8,705 nt of DNA from Phil1 sp964600045 (lineage in GTDB: Bacteria > Bacillota > Clostridia > Christensenellales > CAG-138): contig CAZRHS010000057.1 in assembly GCA_964600045.1 (NCBI GenBank), positions 1-8,705 of the forward strand. Reading direction: 5' to 3'. This document shows, piece by piece, positions 1 through 6,788 of the stretch. Both the position numbers and the translations under genes were made by a program. Positions within the stretch are counted from its first letter, which is position 1, and each line of letters starts with the position of its first letter. A model generated the notes under the pieces. It did no database searches, had not been told where the DNA came from, and saw nothing but the letters and a program-made list of their open reading frames with translations.

Positions 1-1
1 C

Positions 2-463
2 GTCAACTTTGTGCATAAAACAATGCCGCTTGACGATGTGCTTAAGGAAATGAAGCGCCGCCAGTGCCAGATGGTAATAGTTACCGATGAATACGGCGGA
101 ACCATGGGCTGCCTTACCATGGAAGACGTGCTTGAGCAGCTTGTGGGCGACATTTGGGATGAAACGGACGACATAAAGCCCGAAATCACCAAAACCGGTG
201 AAAACACATACGATGTGGACGGCGATATGCGCACGGAAGATTTCCTTTACGAGATGGATATAGACGACAAGGACTTTGATGACGATAACGCTACCGTTGG
301 CGGATGGGCTATAGCCATGCTTGGCGATTATCCAAAGGTTGGGGATACGTTTGAGTATAAAAACCTGACCGTAACGGTTAAAAAGCTGCAGAACCGCCGC
401 GTTGTGCTCGTGGGCGTAAAGGTTACGCCTGTTGAGGAAAAGGACGAGGAAGAGGATCTGTAA
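2..463 (+). CDS. HlyC/CorC (CNNM-like) family CBS-domain protein, C-terminal part
   Basis: This is the 3' end of a gene that starts upstream of the window. The frame is open from base 2, and the GTG at base 11 is an internal valine rather than a start. About 153 residues are visible. The first ~55 are the second half of a CBS pair, with the hallmark VIVTDEYGG followed by GCLTMEDVLEQLVGDIWDE. The remainder matches a CorC/HlyC-associated domain: a YDVDG strand, an acidic stretch, GGWAIAMLGDYPKVGD and a final beta strand before an acidic tail (EEKDEEEDL). Complete family members are usually about 420-450 residues with an N-terminal DUF21 transmembrane domain, so roughly two thirds is missing here. 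Family members are membrane proteins linked to Mg2+ or other cation efflux and homeostasis; the 'hemolysin' name is historical. The family call is secure, the exact substrate is not. A strong terminator follows 14 bases after the stop. Confidence 0.93.
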   Translation, partial: VNFVHKTMPLDDVLKEMKRRQCQMVIVTDEYGGTMGCLTMEDVLEQLVGDIWDETDDIKPEITKTGENTYDVDGDMRTEDFLYEMDIDDKDFDDDNATVGGWAIAMLGDYPKVGDTFEYKNLTVTVKKLQNRRVVLVGVKVTPVEEKDEEEDL

Positions 464-477
464 ATCACCAAAAAGCA

Positions 478-505
478 GCGGCGCGGGTCTCCCGCGCCGC
501 TTTTA
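478..505 (+). terminator. Rho-independent terminator after the CBS-domain gene
   Basis: A perfect 10-bp GC-rich stem (478-487 with 491-500, GCGGCGCGGG/CCCGCGCCGC) closes a three-base TCT loop and is followed by TTTTATAT. An A-rich run lies just upstream, so the hairpin could also work in the reverse direction. It separates the CBS-domain gene from the lipoprotein unit. Confidence 0.93.
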
Positions 506-530
506 TATAGCAAGGATTGTTTGATATCTA

Positions 531-559
531 TTAACTTTTCATATCCACTCATCTATGAT
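531..559 (+). promoter_or_regulatory. Sigma-A-type promoter for the lipoprotein/beta-propeller unit
   Basis: TTAACT (531-536, 4 of 6 matches to TTGACA) and TATGAT (554-559, 5 of 6 matches to TATAAT) are separated by exactly 17 bases. They sit in AT-rich DNA between the terminator and the lipoprotein start. Transcription would begin near 566, giving a leader of about 30 bases that ends in TTGGAGG. I see no obvious operator or riboswitch fold in so short a leader. This is a sequence-only prediction. Confidence 0.6.
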
Positions 560-596
560 AAAATAAACAAAATAGCATGAAGTACATTGGAGGAAT

Positions 597-1544
597 ATGA
601 GAAAAGTGCTTTTTGCGCTGCTTGCGCTTATGCTTATGGCGTTTGCGGCGGGCTGCGGCGAAGAGGAAACGGAGCCGCATATAAATATAGGTGATATGGA
701 AAGCGGCGCGGGCATAACGAGCGCCGCCGATCTGATAGACTTTTTTGAATCCGGCGGAGAAAAGGCGGAGCTTGCGCGCTCAATCGACCTTGAAGACAAA
801 ATGATTACGCTTTCGGCCGAGCGCGGAAAAATTACAATAGATGGCAACGGAAATACCATCTCCGGCAACGCGGATTGCGTTATAAGGCTTGCGGACGGCG
901 CGGAGCTTACACTTAACGATGTAACAATCACGGCAGGGTCCGAAGGCATAGGCGGCCTCGGGTCCGGCAAAATATCCGGCAAAATAACCCTTAACGCCGT
1001 TGCGCACGGCATTGATTTCGCAAGCAGCGTAGAAATAGGCGAAAATACTCAAATTTATATAAAAAGCAATCAGGGCAGCGCGATTCGCGCGGGCAATCTT
1101 AAAATAGGCAAAAACTGCGCCGTGTACGCCCAGGGCGGCGAGGACGCGAGTGCGGTAAACATATTTGAAGAGGATATATATATTGATGAAGGTACCGTGC
1201 TTGAGGCCGTAACGGACGAAAACTATAATGCCCTTAAATGCACCGGAACCCTTGTAATGCAAAACGGATCAACGCTTAAGGTTAAAAACAACGGTGAATA
1301 TCACGGCGCGGAGCTTAACGAGGTTGAGCTTTACGGCGTTGTGAATATAGAAGCGGACGGCGGCGAAAAGGGAGTGGGTCTGTTCGCGTTCAGCGCCTGC
1401 GGCGATTATTATGCCATCGGGCATTGCGAGCCTGAAATGATTGTTGAAACGGGCAACGGCAGCATAACATTTGTATCGAGCGCGGACGAAATACCGGAAC
1501 CCACACCCGAACCCACCGAAACACCCGAACAAACCGAAGAATAA
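597..1544 (+). CDS. Predicted lipoprotein with a beta-helix (pectate-lyase-like) fold
   Basis: A 315-residue exported protein. Residues 1-20 form a lipoprotein signal peptide: MRK, a hydrophobic core, then an AAGC lipobox with the lipidated cysteine at C20. An acidic spacer (GEEETEP) follows, then residues ~75-295 show short repeated beta-strand turns rich in G, N, I and V, such as ITIDGNGNTISG, AELTLNDVTITAG and IGENTQIYIKS. This is the pattern of right-handed parallel beta-helices found in pectate-lyase-like and surface carbohydrate-binding or adhesive domains. I see no recognisable catalytic triad, so enzymatic activity cannot be claimed. The C-terminus is a Pro/Thr/Glu tail (PEPTPEPTETPEQTEE). 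The start has GGAGG (589-593) only three bases upstream, which is tight, but the signal peptide fixes it at 597. The gene is followed after 39 bases by the beta-propeller gene with no terminator between, so they are probably co-transcribed. Five cysteines lie beyond C20 (94, 174, 215, 268, 277). Export is well supported; ligand and role are unknown. Confidence 0.85.
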   Translation: MRKVLFALLALMLMAFAAGCGEEETEPHINIGDMESGAGITSAADLIDFFESGGEKAELARSIDLEDKMITLSAERGKITIDGNGNTISGNADCVIRLADGAELTLNDVTITAGSEGIGGLGSGKISGKITLNAVAHGIDFASSVEIGENTQIYIKSNQGSAIRAGNLKIGKNCAVYAQGGEDASAVNIFEEDIYIDEGTVLEAVTDENYNALKCTGTLVMQNGSTLKVKNNGEYHGAELNEVELYGVVNIEADGGEKGVGLFAFSACGDYYAIGHCEPEMIVETGNGSITFVSSADEIPEPTPEPTETPEQTEE

Positions 1545-1572
1545 TAAATATAACATAAGCCTATATTGGCGG

Positions 1573-1578
1573 AAGGAG
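1573..1578 (+). promoter_or_regulatory. Ribosome binding site that fixes the beta-propeller gene start
   Basis: AAGGAG followed by ACAGC places ATG at 1584 with an ideal five-base spacer. The longer in-frame TTG at 1566 lies upstream of this site and would have no Shine-Dalgarno sequence, so the six extra residues are rejected. Confidence 0.8.
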
Positions 1579-1583
1579 ACAGC

Positions 1584-3392
1584 ATGGGCAGACAAACGGG
1601 CAAACCCAGCTTTCGCGCTGTGCGCAGGCGCAAATATGTTGCACGAAGGATAATGGTGCTTATTTTGCTTGCCGCTGTTGTGGTCGGGCTTATTTTTCTT
1701 GCTAAGGCCTTACTGTCCGGAGAAATAAAATCCTCCGGCGCAACGCCGACTCCCGCGGCAAACGAAACGCCCGCGGAGCCCACGCCTACACCCGTGCCTA
1801 CCCCAACGCCGGAGCTTGATTCATCGCTCGGCGTAACCGCACAAAGCTCGGATGCCCTCTCTCAGCTGGGCTTTCATTCGGAGCTGTATGTGCGCCGCGA
1901 TCAGGTTACCACTTATACGCGGGAGGACAGCATATACTTTGGCCGCGGCGATAAATACAGCGACGTAAGCGGCATATTAACATACGGCGGGAACAATTTC
2001 CGCTCAACGTTTGCCTACGGCAGCGTAAACGAGCTTAGCGGGCAGCTTACGCTTGCCTGGGAGCAGAGCATAGGTCAGCTTGACTGCGGAACGGACGGCG
2101 TGTGGACGGGAACCGGCTGGACCGGCATGCCCATAATAGTTCAGTGGGACAGCGAAACAAGGGCGAATTTAGGCATTGCGGATGAGTTTAAGACCAAGGA
2201 AGGCTTTACCGAGGTCATATACCCCGCCATGGACGGAAAAATATATTTCTTTGAACTTAATACGGGCAAGGCTACCCGAAGCCCGATAGACCTTGGCGTT
2301 GTCAATAAGGGCACAGCCGCCCTTGACCCGCGCGGATATCCGCTGCTCTATCTTGGCCAGGGCGTGCAGAGCACCAGTGAAGAAGGCACATACGGCGCCT
2401 GGTTCAGGGTTGTGAGCCTTATAGACAATACCGTTATAAGCACATTTGGCGGCAGGGACCCCGCCTCCAATCGCCAATGGCAGGCGTATGATTCGTCCCC
2501 GCTTTTCGCATCTGATGCGGATACGCTTATACTGGGCGGCGAAAACGGACTGCTCTATACCGTAAAGCTTAACGCCGCCTATGATAAAGAAGCGGGCACC
2601 GTAAGCGTTGATCCCGGCAGGCTTGTAAAGTATCGCTATCATTTCTCCGGCTATGCGGACAGCGACGGCGCGCGCTGGTATGGCATAGAAAGCTCCGTTG
2701 CCGCCTGGCATGGATACGCTTTTTTCACCGATAACGGCGGCATGCTCCAGTGCGTTGATCTGAACAGCATGACACTTCAATATGCCGTTGATACGGATGG
2801 CGACGGCGACGCGGGCGTTGTGATAGAAGAGAACGCGGACGATAATACAATTTATCTTTATTCGGCGAACAAAGCGGACGGAAGGGGCGCGACCGACGGG
2901 CGCGACAAGGCATATATTCGCAAAATAAACGGCCGCAACGGAAACGTTGAGTGGACAAAAACGTTTGACGCTTCCTCTGCCGATGCGGGCGGCGCGTATG
3001 CCCCCGTGCATATAGGACAAAACGAGCTTGACGGCGTAATAATCGCAAGCCTGAGCTCGGTCGCATTAAGTGATGGAACCGACGGCGGACTTATAATAGC
3101 GCTTGATAAGGCTACGGGCGAGGAAATATGGCGCGTTGAGCAGGCGGACGGAATATGGAGCGCGCCTGTAGTAATCTATGATGAAAATGGCAAGGGATAC
3201 GTTCTGCAGTGCGATCGCGGCGGCATGCTTACGCTTTACAGCGCGTCCGACGGGCAGAAAATGTGCTCCATGGATCTCGGCTCCCGAATAGAGTCAACTC
3301 CTGCCGTGTTTAACAATACGCTTGTCGTGGGCACGCGCGGCGTGGACGGCAGCGGATCCGGGCCGAAAATAGTGGGAATAAGAATAGGATAA
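1584..3392 (+). CDS. Membrane-anchored PQQ-like beta-propeller protein
   Basis: A 602-residue protein. The N-terminus is strongly basic (RRRKYVARR, 14-22), followed by one membrane segment at about 24-44, so the bulk should be outside the cell. A Pro/Thr linker (residues ~53-77, TPTPVPTPTPE) acts as a flexible stalk. From about residue 128 the chain shows repeated beta-propeller blades of the PQQ/WD-like type: GKIYFFELNTGK (~219), NGLLYTVKLN (~321), GGMLQCVDLN (~385), RNGNVEWTKTF (~451), LIIALDKATGEEIWRV (~503) and GGMLTLYSASDGQKM (~546). A DTDGDGD loop (403-409) resembles a calcium-binding DxDxDG motif. Segments such as GTGWTGMPIIVQW and LDPRGYPLLYLGQG resemble, as I recall, a clostridial group annotated only as 'PQQ-binding-like beta-propeller repeat protein'. 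Nothing shows that PQQ is actually bound. It is probably co-transcribed with the lipoprotein and could form a surface scaffold with it; that link is inferred from position only. Confidence 0.88.
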   Translation: MGRQTGKPSFRAVRRRKYVARRIMVLILLAAVVVGLIFLAKALLSGEIKSSGATPTPAANETPAEPTPTPVPTPTPELDSSLGVTAQSSDALSQLGFHSELYVRRDQVTTYTREDSIYFGRGDKYSDVSGILTYGGNNFRSTFAYGSVNELSGQLTLAWEQSIGQLDCGTDGVWTGTGWTGMPIIVQWDSETRANLGIADEFKTKEGFTEVIYPAMDGKIYFFELNTGKATRSPIDLGVVNKGTAALDPRGYPLLYLGQGVQSTSEEGTYGAWFRVVSLIDNTVISTFGGRDPASNRQWQAYDSSPLFASDADTLILGGENGLLYTVKLNAAYDKEAGTVSVDPGRLVKYRYHFSGYADSDGARWYGIESSVAAWHGYAFFTDNGGMLQCVDLNSMTLQYAVDTDGDGDAGVVIEENADDNTIYLYSANKADGRGATDGRDKAYIRKINGRNGNVEWTKTFDASSADAGGAYAPVHIGQNELDGVIIASLSSVALSDGTDGGLIIALDKATGEEIWRVEQADGIWSAPVVIYDENGKGYVLQCDRGGMLTLYSASDGQKMCSMDLGSRIESTPAVFNNTLVVGTRGVDGSGSGPKIVGIRIG

Positions 3393-3403
3393 ATCAAAAT
3401 CTC

Positions 3404-3428
3404 AGGAGCGGCATAACCGCTCCTTTTT
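3404..3428 (+). terminator. Rho-independent terminator after the beta-propeller gene
   Basis: A perfect 8-bp stem (AGGAGCGG 3404-3411 with CCGCTCCT 3417-3424) and five-base loop CATAA are followed by a T run (3424-3428). It starts 12 bases after the stop codon and separates the envelope pair from the ABC operon. Confidence 0.92.
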
Positions 3429-3541
3429 ATGCCCCGGCGTAATGCGTCAATAAAAAATGGCGCTTTGTGAAATCAATTTGAAATAATCAAAAAAGCCTAC
3501 ATTTATGCCGATTTCTGCGGTAAAATCATACCATATAGATT
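3429..3541 (+). promoter_or_regulatory. Intergenic region expected to hold the ABC operon promoter
   Basis: This AT-rich stretch between the upstream terminator and the ATPase ribosome binding site must hold the ABC operon promoter, because the operon follows a strong terminator. Candidate elements are TTGAAA (3478-3483, 5 of 6 to -35) and TAAAAT (3521-3526, 5 of 6 to -10), but they are 37 bases apart and cannot pair. No convincing -35 lies 16-18 bases before TAAAAT. The promoter may therefore be weak, activator-dependent or read by another sigma factor. I see no two-component binding-site repeat, riboswitch or attenuator hairpin. Confidence 0.35.
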
Positions 3542-3547
3542 AAGGAG
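3542..3547 (+). promoter_or_regulatory. Ribosome binding site of the ABC ATPase gene
   Basis: AAGGAG lies 11 bases before ATG 3559 but only two bases before the alternative in-frame GTG at 3550. The GTG is too close to be used, so ATG 3559 (protein beginning MAYLSLKNV, a usual ABC ATPase opening) is preferred. The 11-base spacer is longer than the 5-6 bases used by the neighbouring genes. An out-of-frame ATG TGA (3548-3553) immediately abuts the site. Confidence 0.65.
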
Positions 3548-3558
3548 ATGTGAAAGGC

Positions 3559-4260
3559 ATGGCGTATCTTTCGCTGAAAAACGTCACTAAGGAATACCAT
3601 AGCGGCGAAATAACGATAAAGGCGCTTTCGGGCGTTAATCTTGAAATAGAGGAAGGCGAGCTCTGCGTTATAGTAGGGCCGTCGGGTGCTGGCAAAACAA
3701 CCCTTTTGAATATACTGGGCGGCATGGACTGCTGCACGGGCGGAGAGGTTGTGCTTGATGGGGAGCACATAGAAAAATATGACCGCAAGTCGCTTACAAC
3801 ATATAGGCGCGATACGGTTGGCTTTGTGTTTCAGTTTTATAACCTGGTGCAGAATCTTACCGCGCTTGAAAACGTTGAACTCGCGAGCCAGATTTGCAAA
3901 AATCCTCTGCCTCCCAAGGAAGTGCTTGAGCAGGTGGGTCTGGGCGAAAGGCTTGCGAACTTTCCCGCTCAGCTATCAGGCGGCGAGCAGCAGCGCGTGG
4001 CAATAGCAAGGGCGCTTGCCAAAAACCCAAAGCTTATGCTTTGCGACGAGCCTACGGGCGCGCTTGATTACCAAACCGGCAAGCAGGTGCTTAAGCTGCT
4101 GCAGGATACCTGCCGGAAGAGCGGCATGACCGTTATTATAATTACCCATAACTCGGCTCTCGCGCCCATGGCGGACAGGGTGGTGCACGTTAAAAACGGC
4201 ACCGTCGCCTCGGTTGAGCTTAATGAAAAACCCACACCCATAGAAGAAATAGAATGGTAA
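3559..4260 (+). CDS. ABC transporter ATP-binding protein (MacB/LolD-type)
   Basis: A 233-residue cytoplasmic ATPase with every core motif intact: Walker A GPSGAGKT (40-47), Q-loop FVFQFYNL (Q92), signature LSGGEQQR (139-146), Walker B LMLCDE (159-164, catalytic E164), D-loop GALD (167-170) and switch histidine H197. Length and the FVFQFYNL and GALD variants fit the MacB/LolD/FtsE-like group, whose partners are FtsX-fold permeases. That matches the next gene, nine bases downstream, whose ribosome binding site overlaps this stop codon. It should power movement of the permease's outer domains by ATP binding and hydrolysis. Ten of its thirteen isoleucine codons are ATA. No bceRS-type sensor kinase or response regulator is adjacent, so a bacitracin-type detoxification role is not supported. 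Substrate unknown. Confidence 0.96.
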   Translation: MAYLSLKNVTKEYHSGEITIKALSGVNLEIEEGELCVIVGPSGAGKTTLLNILGGMDCCTGGEVVLDGEHIEKYDRKSLTTYRRDTVGFVFQFYNLVQNLTALENVELASQICKNPLPPKEVLEQVGLGERLANFPAQLSGGEQQRVAIARALAKNPKLMLCDEPTGALDYQTGKQVLKLLQDTCRKSGMTVIIITHNSALAPMADRVVHVKNGTVASVELNEKPTPIEEIEW

Positions 4261-4269
4261 GGAGATAGC

Positions 4270-6777
4270 ATGAACGCGCTTACGCTAAAAAACCTGCTCA
4301 GGGAAATAAAGCGCACATTCACCAAATTCCTTTCCATATTCGCTATATGCGCGCTGGGCGTTGCTTTTTTCGCCGGAATAAGGGCGGCAAGCCCGGATAT
4401 GAAGGAAGCGGGGGACAAGCTTTATAATACATATAATCTTTCCGATATAAGCGTTATCTCAACCTCGGGCCTTACGGAGGACAATATACGCGATATTGAG
4501 TCCATAGAGGGCGTTGAGGCCGTAAGGGCGTCTTTATTTGTTGACGCCATGGCTAAGGGCACGGGCGAAAAGGAGAAAAACATTCGCCTTTATTCAATGC
4601 CCATAAAGATGAAAAGCGAGTATTCCCCGCTTATAGATTTAATCCCGGATTACAGTATTGATACGGACCCTGATTATGAAATGAACGGGCTTGAAATAAT
4701 TTCCGGCAGATTGCCGCTTAACGATACGGAAATCGCGCTTGACTATTCGCTTGAAGGCTCGCTTGTGGAGAATTTGGGGGACAGCATAACCCTTACAACC
4801 TCCGGCGGAAGCGTAACGCTGAGGGTTGTGGGCTTTGTAAGAAGCCCCATGTACATAAGCCTTTTTGAGCGCGGCACCAGCAGCATAGGCAACGGCACAA
4901 GCGACGGCTTTGCTTACGCCTCCGGCAACGCCATATCGGATTTAGGCACAAAGCTGCCCGTATTAAGCCTTTTGAGCACGTATTATACCCGCGCCGATAT
5001 AGTAATATCCGGCAAGGAGGGCATGAGCGCGTACAGCAGCGAATATGAGCAGCTTGTGAACGACGTTATGGATAGGCTTGAGGAATACGCCTCAAACGAA
5101 AGCGGCACCTGGTATATTCAGGATAGGTCCGGCAACCCCGGGTATTCGGATTACAGCGAAAATACGGACAGAATCGCCGCCGTAGGCGATGTTTTCCCGC
5201 TTATATTCTTTATTGTGGCGGCGCTCGTATGCCTTACAACCATGACAAGAATGGTTGAGGAGCAGCGCATAGAAATGGGCACAATGAAGGCGCTTGGATA
5301 CAGCGGCGCGTCCATTGCCATGAAATACGCTCTTTATGCCATGTCCGCCTGCATAAGCGGCGGCGTGGTGGGCGCGGTGATAGGCTTTTCGCTCTTCCCG
5401 TCGGTAATAATGCAGGCGTATTCGATAATGTATTACCTTGGCGATTTTGAAACGCCGTATCGTGCGGACATAGCCCTTATAGCGATAGTGGCCATGGCGG
5501 CCTGCACCGCAGTCGCTACGTTTTCCGCCTGCTACGCCTCGCTAAGAGAGGTTCCGGCCACACTTATGCGCCCCAAGGCACCCAAGGCCGGAAGACGCGT
5601 GCTGCTTGAAAAAATCCCCTTTATATGGAAGCGCCTGAGCTTTACATCAAAGGTTACCGTAAGAAATCTTCTTCGCTATAAAAAGCGCTTCTTCATGAGC
5701 GTAATAGGCATTGCCGGCAGCGGCGCGCTGCTTGTTACGGCGTTCGGCCTGAACGATTCCATATTCGGCATAATAGAAAAGCAGTTTGGCGATATATGGC
5801 AAATGGACGTGCAGGCGTATGTGTACGAGGCCATGTCGCTTGACGATATGCGGGAGCTGCTTGAAAAGAATCCCGCCAACGATGATTTTGAGTCCGTAAT
5901 GTTCTGCCTTGATTCGCAGATGGATTGCGAAAACGGCGACAAAAGTCAGAGCGGCGTTCATCTGCTTGGCGTGGAGAACGCCGAAAGCATGGAAAACAGA
6001 ATAAGCCTGCATGATGATTCCACCCCCGTAACGCTTGACGACAGCGGCGTTGTTGTTACGGAAAAGCTTGCCGAAACCCTTTCAATAAAGGTTGGGGACG
6101 AGATAAACATGCACTCCGGCGGCGAGGATCATTATATGAAGGTAATAGGCATTGCCGATAACTATGTTTATCACTATGTTTATATAACCGCCGCCTATTA
6201 TGAAACCGTGTTCGGTAAAACGATGCAGTACAATGGCTTTATGGGCAACCTTAAGGCGGATTTGAATGACGAGTCAATGGACTCTATGTCCACTCAGCTT
6301 TTGAGTGACTCCCGCATGTATACCGTGCGCACGATAGACAGCATATATTCATCCGTGTGGGATTCGCTGAGCATACTTAACTATGTTGTGCTTGTGCTTA
6401 TACTGGGCTCCGGCATGCTCACGTTTGTTGTAATGCTGAACCTTACAAATATAAACATAGGCGAGCGCATGAGGGAGCTTGCAACGCTAAGGGTGCTTGG
6501 CTTCTATGATAAGGAAATGTATGATTATATATTCCGCGAGAATAACGCCCTTGCGGTAATAGGCGCGTTTGTCGGGCTTATATTCGGCAAGTTTATGCAC
6601 CTGTTTGTAATAAAAACGTGCGAGGTGGACATGGTAATGTTCGTGCGCAGCGCAAAGCTTTTAAGCTACGGCTACGCGTTCGCGCTTACTATAGTGTTTT
6701 CGCTTATAGTAAATCTTTTGATGCGGCGCAAGGTTAGGGCGATAGACATGGTTGAATCGCTTAAGAGCGCGGAATAA
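4270..6777 (+). CDS. Double-FtsX ABC transporter permease lacking the usual coiled-coil insert
   Basis: An 835-residue integral membrane protein, start fixed by AAGGAG (4259-4264) with a five-base spacer. Predicted membrane segments are near residues 18-38, 306-325, 353-376, 400-422, 475-493, 703-724, 760-780 and 801-818. The two halves are an internal duplication. LKNLLREIKRTF (6-17) matches VRNLLRYKKRFF (464-475), and EMGTMKALGY (335-344) matches ELATLRVLGF (736-745), the FtsX-domain hallmark. Each half carries a large extracytoplasmic MacB_PCD-like domain (~39-305 and ~494-702), both with a GDxI strand leading to a V(V/I)G(F/I) strand. Segments such as SPMYISLFERGTSSIGNG and LVCLTTMTRMVEEQR place it, from memory, in a Firmicutes group that is often ~1000-1100 residues because of a coiled coil. 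Here only a short EEYASNESG stretch occupies that place. With the ATPase it probably forms a mechanotransmission-type ABC complex. The downstream secreted heptad protein is the likely partner. Substrate unknown. Confidence 0.93.
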   Translation: MNALTLKNLLREIKRTFTKFLSIFAICALGVAFFAGIRAASPDMKEAGDKLYNTYNLSDISVISTSGLTEDNIRDIESIEGVEAVRASLFVDAMAKGTGEKEKNIRLYSMPIKMKSEYSPLIDLIPDYSIDTDPDYEMNGLEIISGRLPLNDTEIALDYSLEGSLVENLGDSITLTTSGGSVTLRVVGFVRSPMYISLFERGTSSIGNGTSDGFAYASGNAISDLGTKLPVLSLLSTYYTRADIVISGKEGMSAYSSEYEQLVNDVMDRLEEYASNESGTWYIQDRSGNPGYSDYSENTDRIAAVGDVFPLIFFIVAALVCLTTMTRMVEEQRIEMGTMKALGYSGASIAMKYALYAMSACISGGVVGAVIGFSLFPSVIMQAYSIMYYLGDFETPYRADIALIAIVAMAACTAVATFSACYASLREVPATLMRPKAPKAGRRVLLEKIPFIWKRLSFTSKVTVRNLLRYKKRFFMSVIGIAGSGALLVTAFGLNDSIFGIIEKQFGDIWQMDVQAYVYEAMSLDDMRELLEKNPANDDFESVMFCLDSQMDCENGDKSQSGVHLLGVENAESMENRISLHDDSTPVTLDDSGVVVTEKLAETLSIKVGDEINMHSGGEDHYMKVIGIADNYVYHYVYITAAYYETVFGKTMQYNGFMGNLKADLNDESMDSMSTQLLSDSRMYTVRTIDSIYSSVWDSLSILNYVVLVLILGSGMLTFVVMLNLTNINIGERMRELATLRVLGFYDKEMYDYIFRENNALAVIGAFVGLIFGKFMHLFVIKTCEVDMVMFVRSAKLLSYGYAFALTIVFSLIVNLLMRRKVRAIDMVESLKSAE

Positions 6778-6788
6778 GGAGGGACAGC

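Noticed and set aside
539..1012. Minus-strand open frames over the lipoprotein gene
   Set aside because: Low-complexity Ser/Pro/Ala translations antisense to a gene with a clear signal peptide and lipobox; they also run across the predicted promoter.
1498..1542. DNA tandem repeat that could cause phase variation (PTPEPT-coding stretch)
   Set aside because: The units are imperfect and of uneven length, as expected for a Pro/Thr/Glu linker. No homopolymer or exact short repeat able to slip is present.
597..1544. Active pectate lyase
   Set aside because: Only the beta-helix-like strand pattern is visible; I find no recognisable calcium-site or catalytic Arg motif.
1566..1583. TTG start six codons upstream for the beta-propeller gene
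   Set aside because: The ribosome binding site at 1573-1578 lies downstream of it and is ideally spaced for ATG 1584.
2169..3020. A 283-codon open frame on the minus strand inside the beta-propeller gene
   Set aside because: It lies wholly antisense to a gene with clear propeller motifs, has no ribosome binding site, and its translation shows no domain. It is a by-product of codon bias.
3550..3558. GTG start for the ATPase, and an ATG-TGA start-stop at 3548
   Set aside because: Both are zero to two bases from AAGGAG, too close for initiation. ATG 3559 gives the usual start of ABC ATPases.
3559..6777. BceAB-type antimicrobial peptide resistance transporter
   Set aside because: The permease has two FtsX halves with two large outer domains and about eight membrane spans, not the ten-span BceB layout, and no sensor kinase or regulator is adjacent.
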